From Chrysomallon squamiferum (Eukaryota; Mollusca; Gastropoda; Neomphalida; Peltospiridae): 64,000 bases of DNA. Under the pieces are notes generated by a model. That model saw nothing but the letters and a program-made list of their open reading frames with translations. It was not told where the DNA came from and ran no database searches. Of this stretch, positions 40,085 through 49,777 are shown in pieces. The translations under genes were made by a program, and so were the position numbers. Location of the stretch: the NCBI GenBank assembly GCA_012295275.1, contig CM022672.1:2211943-2275942 (forward strand). The letters are read 5' to 3'. Every line of letters starts with the position of its first letter. Within the stretch, counting starts at the first letter, position 1.

Positions 40085-40385
40085 TGCAGTGATTATTAAA
40101 CCTCTTCTATAATTAACATGAAGTCAAATAAATACTGGAAATTACCAAGAAGACAAAATAATTATTAAACCATTTCCTGGAATTAAGATGACGTCAATAC
40201 AATCAATAAAACGTCTTCTAATAGACAAAAAGTTGAAGAAATAATTAACACTTTTGCTCTGATTAACATGTAGTCATCTTTATTATTAAAATCTCTAACT
40301 GAATCAATACGTAGTTAACTTATTATTAATAAAACCTCTATTGGAATTAAAATCCAGTCAAGTTCATTATTAAAATCACAGATAT
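40085..40385. repeat. Degenerate tandem repeat 3' of the ferritin gene
   Basis: The phrase ATTATTAAACCTCT, then GGAATTAA and ATGAAGTCA, recurs at about 40,091, 40,161, 40,241, 40,281 and 40,321 with strong divergence. It begins about 30 bp beyond the ferritin stop codon on the minus strand, so it may be transcribed as 3' untranslated sequence. A minus-strand AATAAA lies at 40,391-40,396, which could also end the transcript before the array. Confidence 0.55.
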
Positions 40386-40415
40386 CAAAATTTATTATCT
40401 CCGATCTGCAGATAA

Positions 40416-43400
40416 CTATATTGCTTTATTTTCGTCCTGAATGACGTTCTGGGTAGATCTTTGAGTAGGGTTTTGATTAGGATCGTGATCTGCACTATGT
40501 AAGTCACACACAGGAATGGGCAGTGACTGCAAATCCCGATCTAGCAAGTACTCTCCCAAATGGTAATCTTTCGAGAAACTCTTCAGCCGGGTGACAAAAT
40601 CAGCCAGCCTCTTAATCACCATCACCTTTGGCTCTAGAAAGACATCTTCGAGAAAGTTGGTCAGCTGATAAATAAATGAATGTGTGTTAATAATCTCTGG
40701 GTCTGTCTAACGAGAGAATGCTTATTAGATGTATTATTTTGAGAGATAACACAAGCTACTCTTTTCAAACATATATATATATGTATAAAATAAAGAACTA
40801 ACATAATATAAACGGCTTCAGATATTTTCTGCTTATAGAAAACTTGTTAAAATAGCAAATTCTTGTCAGTCTAGGACTACTACGTCTTCTACCTACTAGT
40901 ACTACTATTACTATTTTCTGCTGCTGCTACTACTACTATATTTCTACTGCTACTGTTACAACTATTATTATTATCTCTACTCCTACTACTACTACTACTG
41001 CTACCACTACTACAATAACTACAATTACAAGTACTGCTTACTTCAACTGTTACTACTATTAGTACTTCTACTGCTTTTAATCACTATCTTTACTGCCACT
41101 GCTACTACTGCTACTACCACTATCGCTACTGAAACTCAACTACTACTGTAAAACTCACATGTGGATCATATGCCAATGAAGCTGTAACATGCATCTTTAG
41201 AATCTTTCTGTTCAGCTCTTTCTCATGTGCCAAACATGCTTCCATTGCCGACAATCCATTGTTCCAGTTACTGGTGGGCAGTTTCTATAAAATTAAGTTC
41301 AAAGAAAAACCATGAAGCATTTGGAAAGATTCATGGATTAATAGATGACATTACATCTTAATTTTTTTCATAGTCTAAAGATTTCAAAATATTTAAAATT
41401 TACTGTTTTACAGTTTTCTAATAATAATTATCTGTCTGTTTCTCTGTCGTGTGTACGTATTTATGTATTAGCCATATGAGTGTTATGTAATTCAGCGGCT
41501 AACACATGGCGAGTTCTGTGTAAGAAACAGTAACAGTTTTTAAAATTTGTATTTGCAGCCTCGTCCTGCTTGTTTCGTTCTTCGACTCCGCGGTTTTCAC
41601 TGACGTCTGCAAGAATGTGATACACGCGGGCGTCAAGGAGAACTGGGTGTTGGCAGAAAGCGTGACTGGCGCAGGCGTGCTTCGCAATAGCGTGCTTTCA
41701 TCCGCACGATAATGTTTTTTCGCACGCTCACTCACTCAAGTCGGGTTTTGACAAAAATAAGCGATAAGCGAGCGGTTCTACAATCCCGAGGTTCCTTTTT
41801 GATGAACAAGGAGGTCACTGAAGAACATTTTGAAACTTTTATTAACTAGATACTTTTTTCAAATGATGCAAATACACTTAATCACCGAGCGGAGCTGGGG
41901 GGGGGTCAAAGAAATTATGGCGAGGAATCTGGGAACCGTGTAAGCGTGAAAGATATTTATATTTTGTATTTTTAAAAATAAAATCTTTGTATAAAAAAAA
42001 AAAAAATGAAAAAATGAAATTAAAGAAATGAAATATCGTCAATTTCAGTATGAGGCTTTTGCCTCAATGTAGTTACGGCCATGACTTTGGCCTTGCTTTG
42101 ATAAGCCTTTGACAGCGAATATGTTAAGACACTTTTCCCTTGATTTTGGTACTGTCATTATGCTGTGTAATCTGTGTTTTTAATGGCATGTTTGTTTAAT
42201 TAATATAATATAGATTTTTTCTTCGCTAGTGGTGACTCTGTAGTGTCAGGCTTTATATAATAATTTTTTGTTTAAATTGGGCATTCATTTAAAAAAACAA
42301 ACAAAAAAAATGCTTGCTTCATTTTATGAATATCATAATATCAACAAAATCAAGAATAAAAGAAATAACAAAATCTGAGTATTATTAAATATTTTTACAG
42401 GTTTTGTTTTGACCCTCAAAATGGCGGCCAAAAGGTAGAATGGGGACCCGTACTAAATTGAAACTATTTTCATGTTGTACACTGTTTTCAGTAACAAAAA
42501 CTGTTGTTGTAGATCGCTTTATGGCATACAAATAAAACGAACTGAGGATGAACAAATTTATTCAGCTGGTGTTGTCGTGAGAAATACGATGATAAAAACA
42601 TAATAACCTGCGAACTTGCAGAGTCACGAACTTGCAGTGTCACAAAATTGCACGACAGACCGAGCCTTCTGCTGGTAAAAAAAAAATTATCAATAAAGTA
42701 ATCAAGTTTTACAGTCCACGAAACATGGAGTTAAAGTGCATTTATTACTAGAAATGGAAGCACACATATATTAACGACCATCATTTCTGCAAGTACCATG
42801 CATGGTCAGTGTCGCACTGAATTAACTGGTGGTTTGTGCTGTGTAACGCTAGCGGTCCCAAGCTACTGTTTGACAGCGGAGTCCGCCATGATGTGCGCGA
42901 AGCAGGCGACCTGAAAAGTATAGTCTCCGTTATTTAGCCGAACAGTTTCGAACTTTTCAGCTCCGATCTGTTACCAGACAAACAAAGCTGTTTAGGCTAA
43001 AGAAAAAGAGGATTCTGTAAACTTAGCTTTTACGTGCTTCTCTAAACACGCTTTTTCTTAGCCTGACACCGTGTTTTTGAAATGAAAATCACAACAGCTT
43101 TCGAATTCAAATAAATGACAGAATGTGTGTATTTCTTTTCTTTTAAAAACACACAAACAGAAAACCGTGACGAAAGTGGTTTCTTCGGAGGTATAATGCA
43201 GTTCTTAACAGAGCCACAGTTTGAAGCAGAAAACATTTCTTCTTTGCCAAACTTCTTTAAGAGTCAGGCAGTAAATATGCTTCCTTGTTTTTATCAGCAT
43301 CGCTGAATGGAGTAAAATGTTATTTATTACTCTCGTTATTCAATGATGAAAATACAGTGTTGCAGTTTTCCCAGTTGCTTTTTGTTTTGGTAATACACAT

Positions 43401-46400
43401 CACGCTGGCTAGGTTTTTTTTTTTTTTTTTTTTCTCTCTTTTCATATTTCTTACAAGTTACAACCGATGCTGAATTGTAATAGTTTTTTGTTAACCCTAC
43501 GTCTAAAGTGTAAAAGCCGGAATTATTTCACACTTTGAATATTACATATACCACAGAAAAGTTTCTTTTCAGCGGTAACATGCGAATGTTCGTAAGTAAT
43601 ATAATTTCCATTAGAAAGTTATTCAAATAGTACATATGGATTAAAACAATATGTTTTTCCAGTATTTATTAGGAAATTCAGTTGTTGGATAAGCAGCAAT
43701 TACTTTGGTGTAACAAAGTGATGCATATTACCCTACCATGACCCCCCACCCAGGTTAGAACTCGTCCTCTGACTAAACAGTATAACCTACTGAAATTTTC
43801 TTTTGGAATTCAGAAATAAACTGCTTTTACTGCAGAAAAATATTATTAGCAGGCTGGACGTGTTAGTTTAAAATTGGCTTCTTTTCCAGTTAGCAAAGAA
43901 CACCTCGCACGCACACACATAGCGACAAAACGCACACACGCACAAACCATAACTAAAAACTTTCAGTAACCTAATTACCCTGATTCTCCCGCGACCGATT
44001 TCGTCGGTTAGGATTCAAAAATAAATGATTCCATATTTTATCTTTGTTTTCACAAAAACGTAAAAAATTAAACAGCTGTATTTGTTTTCTTGTCTATGAT
44101 TACATAATACATTTTTGTACGTTAATAAATAATTCAGGCTGTACTCTTTTTTTTTTTTTTTGATGTTTTATTTATGTAGTGATACCATCATAATAAATCA
44201 CAGGTCACAATTTGAAATCACAAGTCCCTGTCACAGAGTTCTAAACGCCTTCATCCCCCTAATCGTGATAACCAGCACCGCAAACACTGACACCACGCTA
44301 CTGAGCTTTTCGTAAGAATGTATATTTTATACGTTTCCCATTACATACGATACCATACCACGTCTAGCAAATATGTTAGGCATTAGAAGATGGAAAATTG
44401 AAAATTGGATTTGGACTGCACGATAACCTATAAAACATTCAGAATAATAAATATGGACAATGAATAGATAATGGATTTTTTTTTTTTTTTTTTTTTTTAA
44501 AGTGACATTACCAAACTACGTCTGAAGCTAATGGCTCCTCCACGTTTGTTGAGATACCTCATCAGCTTTTGTGCATCGTTCCTTCGATGTTCTGAGAGAT
44601 GCCGGAAAAATTTAAAGAATCCAGGAAGCGCTACATCAGCTCTTTGGAAATCATAGGCCTATGGAAAAATAGAACAATAGATTCTAATCATGTGACTGTA
44701 TGTCTTATGTGCTATTATATCATTATTTACTAATAATTAATCATCATCATCATTATTAATATTATTAAAACACACACACAACACACACACACACACACAC
44801 ACATCCACCCAGACACACAAAACACCTAGACACACACAAAGACACACTCACTAAAATCGTTCTATTCTGCCTCCCTTTTTTTGTGATCCGCTTGGACTAT
44901 CCCCACTTAATGTTGTGATTACGTATCAGCCATTGTTTAAAGCTTGTAACCGTCTGAACTTGAGACGCTGATAACTGGATATCAACCGTATGGCTCGATA
45001 ATTGCATGCACCTGCTTACCATGTTCATATAAAAGAGATCGTCAACAAAGTGAGCGTGTATCAAATAATTCAGCTGTGAAATGGTAGTCTGTGAGAAATT
45101 CATCTTAACAAACTCCACGTCTTCATTTGGTACAAAAGCTGAAATAAATTTTTGAAAATAATGTGTTTCATTTGTTACAAAAGCTGAAATAAAATTTTGA
45201 AAATAATGTGTTTCATTTGTTACAAAAGCTGAAATAAATTTTTGAAAATAATGTTTGTCATTTGGTACAAAAGCTGAAATAAATTTTTGAAAATAATGTG
45301 TTTCATTTGTTACAAAAGCTGAAATAAATTTTTGAAAATAATGTGTCTCATTTGTTACAAAAGCTGAAATAAATTTTTGAAAATAATGTCTCTCATGGTA
45401 ATTCATGTTAATAACAGAGCTTTAGGAAAATGAAAGAATATCAATTGAACCTGAAGTGCTTTGTGTTCAGAGCACAGGAGATTTTGATCGACTCTTAAAA
45501 TATGTTTGCGTGAATATGCCTGTCTTGTATTATTAATGACCTACATATCAACAACTTCACGCTAAAATATGTTTGTATGAATATGTGTGCTGATGTATTA
45601 CCTTGACTTGTATTCAGTTTTTCAGCTAGAATGATTTGAAATTATGATCAATTTTTTTTTGACTGTGGGTAGGAAAACGTATGCTTTGCATCTGAAGTGT
45701 TAATTTTTCACAAATGCTATTCAGTTCAACTGTTATTTTGCATTAAATCAAATACTTTGGCTTGTAACCGATGATAATGGACGATTAGGAGATTAGTCAA
45801 ATTTCGTAATTTTGTTATTTGAAATATTTTCAACCACTATGTTTAACACTGATCATCATCATCATCGTTATTGTTATTGAACTGATTAATATTTTGTTTC
45901 ATATTAATTTGAAATCTTGCAGAATAATATTTTAAAATATTTCCGTCCCTTCTACCACCACAACATACTTTCAGCTATAAAAACAAATGAATTTTCATCA
46001 AATAGTAGTAAAAATTTACATTTTCATTAATTAGTCAGTTATTTCGTTTATAATCTGTAAGCATTTTGTTTTAAAAGTTATGAGTACTTTCTGAAGATCA
46101 AAAACAGCAACACCTACCTCGTTGTCATCATAACAGATATGGATAACTACATAAATATATTATATATAGTTCAGGCACTGGACAAATAAGCTGCTATCCT
46201 TTGCATATGTATGTCCAGGTTAGAAGAGAATGGATTTTGGACGTTAAGTATATAACTTAAAGGTGACTTTGGGAATTTTGCTGAAGCTGCATAATGAATA
46301 TTAAATGTTAAAATTCTGAATGCTAAAACCTCTTTGGTGTTGAATTATTATTACTAGGAAACGCTATGACTTTAAAAATGTTGGTATATATATTCTAGAT

Positions 46401-46884
46401 AGTTTTATACTTTTATTTTGTTTTTTGCTTCTTCTACCGTTATTCCTCCTTATATCCTGCTCGCATTACTTTTCCTACTGATTCTACTGATACTGCCTAC
46501 ACGACGACCACCAAAACCACCATCACCACTACTGCTACTGATATTACTGCAATCAAGGAAGTATTTCAGTATTTCTACAGAAATAAATGTTTCTAACAAT
46601 GATTATGATGACAGTAAAAAAAAAAAAATTGTAATAATAATAATAGCAACAGTAACAATATAATAATGATAATAAAATAATAACAACAATAACAATAATT
46701 TTAATAAAAAAGTTGCAGCAGCAGTAGCAACAGCAACAACAAATAATAATAAAGAAAATAAGATATATAAATTCATACCGGTGACCACTTCAGGTCCATC
46801 GCTTTGCATAGCATCTTCTCCGAAGTTGTGAGTTACAACAAAAGCTAAAAGGGCGACAAGCAGGCCTATTCTCCAGTCGACCAT
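40416..46884 (-). CDS. Secreted ferritin-like protein with degenerate ferroxidase centre (five exons)
   Basis: Minus-strand exons: 46884-46779, 45138-45020, 44658-44512, 41284-41159 and 40664-40416. Phases match (1,0,0,0), giving 248 aa with the most proximal exon 2 acceptor. Exon 1 is a signal peptide (MVDWRIGLLVALLAFVV). The four-helix ferritin fold is clear: FQRADVALPGFFKFFRHLSE, AQKLMRYLNKRGG, GLSAMEACLAHEKELN, and LADFVTRLKSF followed by LGEYLLD for the short fifth helix. About 40 polar residues extend the C-terminus. Compared with ferritin H ferroxidase positions, only Tyr34 (Y72) and Glu107 (E145) remain. His65, Arg100, Asp103 and Lys179 stand at the Glu27, Glu62, His65 and Gln141 positions. 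Rapid iron oxidation is therefore unlikely. No CAGUGN iron-responsive loop is visible in the 150 bp upstream of the ATG. The acceptor of intron 1 is repeated six times (45138-45405). Confidence 0.85.
41560..41830. other. GC-richer segment inside ferritin intron 4
   Basis: This stretch is clearly richer in CpG and GC than the surrounding intron, with several GCACGC and GCGTG words. No frame with a recognisable domain was seen. It could be an old insertion or a regulatory island; a second GC-richer patch lies near 42,830-42,960. Confidence 0.35.
42031..42083. mobile_element. Single end of the same repeat family as at 7,496-7,693
   Basis: Read on the minus strand this begins CATGGCCGTAACTACATTGA and continues with GAGGCAAAAGCCTCATACTG. 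It matches the left end of the element at 7.5 kb in reverse orientation. No second end was found nearby, so it is a fragment within ferritin intron 4. Confidence 0.6.
44484..44499. repeat. Poly-T tract beside a ferritin donor site
   Basis: On the coding strand this is a poly-A run that begins about ten bases into intron 3, immediately after exon 3. Confidence 0.8.
45020..45138 (-). CDS. Ferritin-like exon 2 (helix A), shortest form
   Basis: This starts after TTTATTTCAG and joins exon 1 in phase 1 to give VVT-A-FVPNEDVEFVKMNFSQ. It then encodes the first helix ending DDLFYMNM, which runs directly into exon 3 (AYDFQRADVALPG), exactly as helix A continues in ferritins. The donor is GTAAGC at 45019. 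Five further identical-style acceptors lie upstream at 45-bp intervals, each in frame, so the true exon start may be any of 45138, 45183, 45228, 45273, 45318 or 45363. Confidence 0.75.
45138..45405 (-). repeat. 45-bp tandem repeat, six copies, spanning the ferritin intron 1/exon 2 junction
   Basis: Copies begin at 45138, 45183, 45228, 45273, 45318 and 45363 with exactly 45-bp spacing and few substitutions. On the minus strand every copy contains AAATTTATTTCAG followed by CTTTTGTA, that is, a 3' splice site and the first codons of exon 2. Reading on through a copy adds 15 residues (AFVTNETHYFQKFIS) with no stop. Confidence 0.95.
46616..46762. repeat. AAT/AAC/GCA degenerate triplet repeat in ferritin intron 1
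   Basis: Interrupted triplet tract just inside intron 1, next to the exon 1 donor (GTATGA at 46778). Confidence 0.85.
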
Positions 46885-47365
46885 GTTGATTATGTGTGAA
46901 GGATATTAACTACAGATAACAATGCAGTTACGCATGTGTAAAGTCCAGTACATCGGCAGACATACGTACAGTCATTGGATATTAAAATTGTGTTATCGCA
47001 ATTTGGGTGAGAGGTATTGCGTACTTTTGTAATAAATCACGTTTGCATCTTTCACTAGAAAAAAAACAACAAAAAAGAAACCCCGCTAATAATAGTGAAT
47101 TCTCAAACTACCTTTTTTTATGTAATTTCCACATTAAAAATTATTTATAACGTATGTGTTTAAATGTGTGATTATATCACCTCACAAACATGGCAGTGCC
47201 CCCAAAATGGAACTGTCATTTAAATATACACATAGAGAAGAATTCGCTTACCAAAGACGCTGTTAAGTCTGGATGGGTAGTAAGCACAGTTAGGCCACCA
47301 TAGAAGATAAACCTGCGACGACTTACGCTTTAGTCAAACGAACTATAATTGCAGGTCTATATATC

Positions 47366-48136
47366 ACAATGGTACCTTGAATTACAAGTGCTCCAACTTA
47401 CGAGTAGTCGGCCGGCGGTGATTTGCTTTGAGTTGCGAGCAAAAATCCGAGTTACGAGCGAGCTTCAGATACACCGCCACTAGTTGGCGCAACGAACAAC
47501 AGAACATCCGGACAGCATCCCGCGTCTCACTCCTTTGCTTGACGTGGTTATCTCGCCATGAAAGCATCTCCGTTGTGTTGTGCTCGCATTTTGTTCAGTA
47601 TTTTGCCAAATTTCCATGGATTCTAACAAAGTGAGTGCAAAGAACAGTGCTGAGAAGAAGAAGCGGATGATGTCCATTGAATTAAAACATGAAATCATAG
47701 AAAAACATGAGCGAGGTGTGTGTGTAATCAGCAGTCTCCTTTTACGATATGTACCATACTGAAGCAGGAGTCGATAAAGGCTATAACTCCAGCCAAAGGC
47801 GTTAAAATAATTTCTAAGCTGCGGACCTCTGACCTTGAAAAGATAATTTGATGTGCTGCTGGACATTTCTGGCACTTTACACTTTACAAAACACAATTTA
47901 TTTCTTTACATTCCCTTTTATTTTGTTTTTATACAATATTTGTCATTTATATATATATTTTTCTTTTTTAAAAATGTTACAAAAAACTGGGGTGGTTTTG
48001 GGGTGGCTGGAACAGATTAATGGTATTTCAGTTAGATTCATTTGGGAAAACTGATTTGATATACGAGCAAATTGAGTTACGAATTCGGTCACGGAACGAA
48101 TTAAACTCGTAAGTCAAGGTGATCATTTATGAGCTG
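47366..48136. mobile_element. Decayed Tigger/pogo-like DNA transposon
   Basis: The ends are inverted: GGTACCTTGAATTACAAGT on the left and, read from the right, TCACCTTGACTTACGAGT. ACGAG/GAGTTACGA words recur inside both ends, a style known from Tigger elements. The interior holds the start of a transposase in broken frames. The total of about 770 bp is far below an autonomous copy, so this is an internally deleted relic. Exact ends and the TA target duplication are uncertain. Confidence 0.65.
47616..47851 (+). pseudogene. Tigger/pogo transposase N-terminal remnant, frameshifted
   Basis: From the ATG at 47,616 the frame reads MDSNKVSAKNSAEKKKR and then IELKHEIIEKHERGV, the CENP-B/Tigger-type N-terminal helix-turn-helix start. 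This frame stops at 47,762. Continuation of the same domain is found one frame over from about 47,744 (TICTILKQESIKAI ... AKGVKIISKLR) and stops at 47,851. The rest of the transposase is missing. No function is expected. Confidence 0.65.
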
Positions 48137-48227
48137 TTAGAGCAGATTACAAAGAAACTAGGTAGGTATGTGAGAACACTTTGAAAATGACACTAAGATC
48201 TCTTTGATAATCTGCTCTAACAGGTCA
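48127..48227. repeat. Inverted repeat adjoining the Tigger-like relic
   Basis: CTGTTAGAGCAGATTA at about 48,133-48,149 has an exact inverted partner at about 48,206-48,222, with further pairing on both sides. The span of about 100 bp could form one long hairpin, like a very short MITE. Confidence 0.7.
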
Positions 48228-48516
48228 TAGAAAATCAAGGATTGAAGCGCGAGATGAAATGGTTCGAAGTTTAATCGGAATAAAATTTGCGGGTATCTTT
48301 ACCTTCACGGTCTACCGAGGAACTGATTCCTTTCTGTCATTTTGCAGCATAAACACCAATTATCTTCATATAGTTTTGACCCACTATTCCTGTATTTTGT
48401 GTCAAAATGAAGCTTTTTTTTTTTACCGTCTTCTAAAGATGTACTGTAGTTTTAAGCAAGTAGCTAATACTCATGAATTTTAATTAATTAATTAATCGAC
48501 AGTCATAAAGCGCCGT

Positions 48517-48530
48517 TGACGTCACGTGAC
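48517..48530. promoter_or_regulatory. Overlapping CRE and CLEAR/E-box motifs
   Basis: TGACGTCA (48517-48524) overlaps GTCACGTGAC (48521-48530). The first is the CREB/ATF palindrome. The second is the full palindromic E-box bound by MiT/TFE and USF factors. They sit in a locally GC-richer stretch upstream of the plus-strand NXPE gene. Activity is inferred from motif only. Confidence 0.4.
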
Positions 48531-48948
48531 TTGAACTGACTTGTTATTATCGACCATCCGAAACGCGAGCTTGGCGTATGCAATTTTTCGGAAACACCGA
48601 ATCGCAACCACACAATTTGACGAAATCAAGCGCCTTAGTAGTTAGTAAGCAGATCTATAAGGAGAAGTTATTTTGACTGAAGAATTTACCCAGGATTTCT
48701 CCAATGACTGGTGGTGACTTTGCTGAGGTTTCTAGAACGATTTCTTTCATCAAAACTTTCATAAATTTCTTCTTGATCAGTAATAAAAAAAAAGAAAAAA
48801 AAGTGAGGTTGTAGCAACATGTGTGTAACACGTCATCAAACTAAGTTTAAACATATTTTTCCAACGGACCGACAGAAAGGAATGTTTGAAGACCGCACTG
48901 TACTGACGCTGTGACTCTTGCGACCACCCATCAGAAATCGGGTAGAAA

Positions 48949-48958
48949 TCTCGCGAGA
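48949..48958. promoter_or_regulatory. TCTCGCGAGA palindromic promoter motif
   Basis: This exact palindrome is a well-known core promoter element of animal housekeeping and bidirectional promoters. It lies about 170 bp before a strong donor CAG-GTAAGT at 49,131, so a first non-coding exon of the plus-strand NXPE gene may start here. Confidence 0.4.
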
Positions 48959-49299
48959 GTCAACTGGGTTTGTTTGCATTAACGTAAACAAAGTGTGTCG
49001 TAACAGGCAAGTTCGGATTACACCCGCTATTTCTAACGAGAAATTCAATTCATTATGAAAAGGAAATATTGTATTGTTTTTTAACAGCTGGGTCAGTTTT
49101 GAGTGTATGGATATATATGAATAATATCAGGTAAGTTCAGTTACAATATATTAATATTATACAGCAGTGAACAGTATCAGGTGTAATTATTTCACGCTTG
49201 CCAACGGGATATATGGAAACACCCATAATTATATTAGATATCATCCGAAGCAATACTTATAGCAAAACATTTTAATCTTTTATTTTATTTTATTTTATT

Positions 49300-49327
49300 T
49301 TATTTTATTTTATTTTGTTAATTATTA

Positions 49328-49352
<25 letters not shown>
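49300..49352. repeat. TTTTA repeat and poly-T tract
   Basis: TTTTA units from about 49,277 are followed by a poly-T run of about 24 bases. Confidence 0.85.
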
Positions 49353-49360
<8 letters not shown>

Positions 49361-49587
49361 CATTTTGTTATTACGATTTTTTGCTAGGGCTAATATAGAA
49401 AAAAATGAAATTGTGTAATAAAGCCTCTTTGCTAGCTTCGTGGCCACAAAGGAGTCATGTACCGCCTTTCAAAATTTCTCTTGGCTGCCCCGATGATAGT
49501 GATACTAAATATTTAAAATGTAGGTCACTTTGTAAGGCCATTATTTAGCTGACTGTATCATGGCATCTACAAATATTTTTCAGTTAC

Positions 49588-49626
<39 letters not shown>

Positions 49627-49640
49627 TTTTTTTTTTTTAG

Positions 49641-49777
49641 AATTTTCAGGTTCAAGTGTTTATTCAGATCATTTTGTGCCGAATTCACCTTTAAAACATG
49701 AAACAGATACAGAGCATGCATTCCAAAATGTAATACCAGCTGAAATTAAGATCTCTCTGAAAAAGAAATTCATTTAG
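49641..49777 (+). other. Short open segment, possibly a THAP-like fragment
   Basis: After a TTTTTTTTAG acceptor-like site an open frame reads SSVYSDHFVPNSPLKHE and ends at a stop at 49,777. The YSDHFVPNS phrase resembles the CSEHF segment that ends THAP zinc fingers, but the Cys is absent and no start of the domain was found. It could be a relic or a non-coding exon of the downstream gene. Confidence 0.25.

Noticed and set aside
41499-41735. Minus-strand frame of 78 codons in ferritin intron 4
   Set aside because: It is GC-richer than its surroundings but shows no domain, and the flanking ferritin exons join perfectly without it.
45138-45405. Regular 45-bp repeats suggestive of a CRISPR-like array
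   Set aside because: Copies are directly tandem without unique spacers and lie in a split eukaryotic gene.
44897-45406. Open frame of 169 aa made of 15-residue repeats (HYFQKFISAFVTNET)
   Set aside because: It is the in-frame translation of the 45-bp array plus ferritin exon 2 and the start of intron 2. The conserved ferritin helix and matched splice phases explain it better than a free-standing repeat protein.
46885-47050. Iron-responsive element upstream of the ferritin-like ATG
   Set aside because: No CAGUGN loop word is present on the coding strand in this interval, although a distant untranslated exon cannot be excluded.
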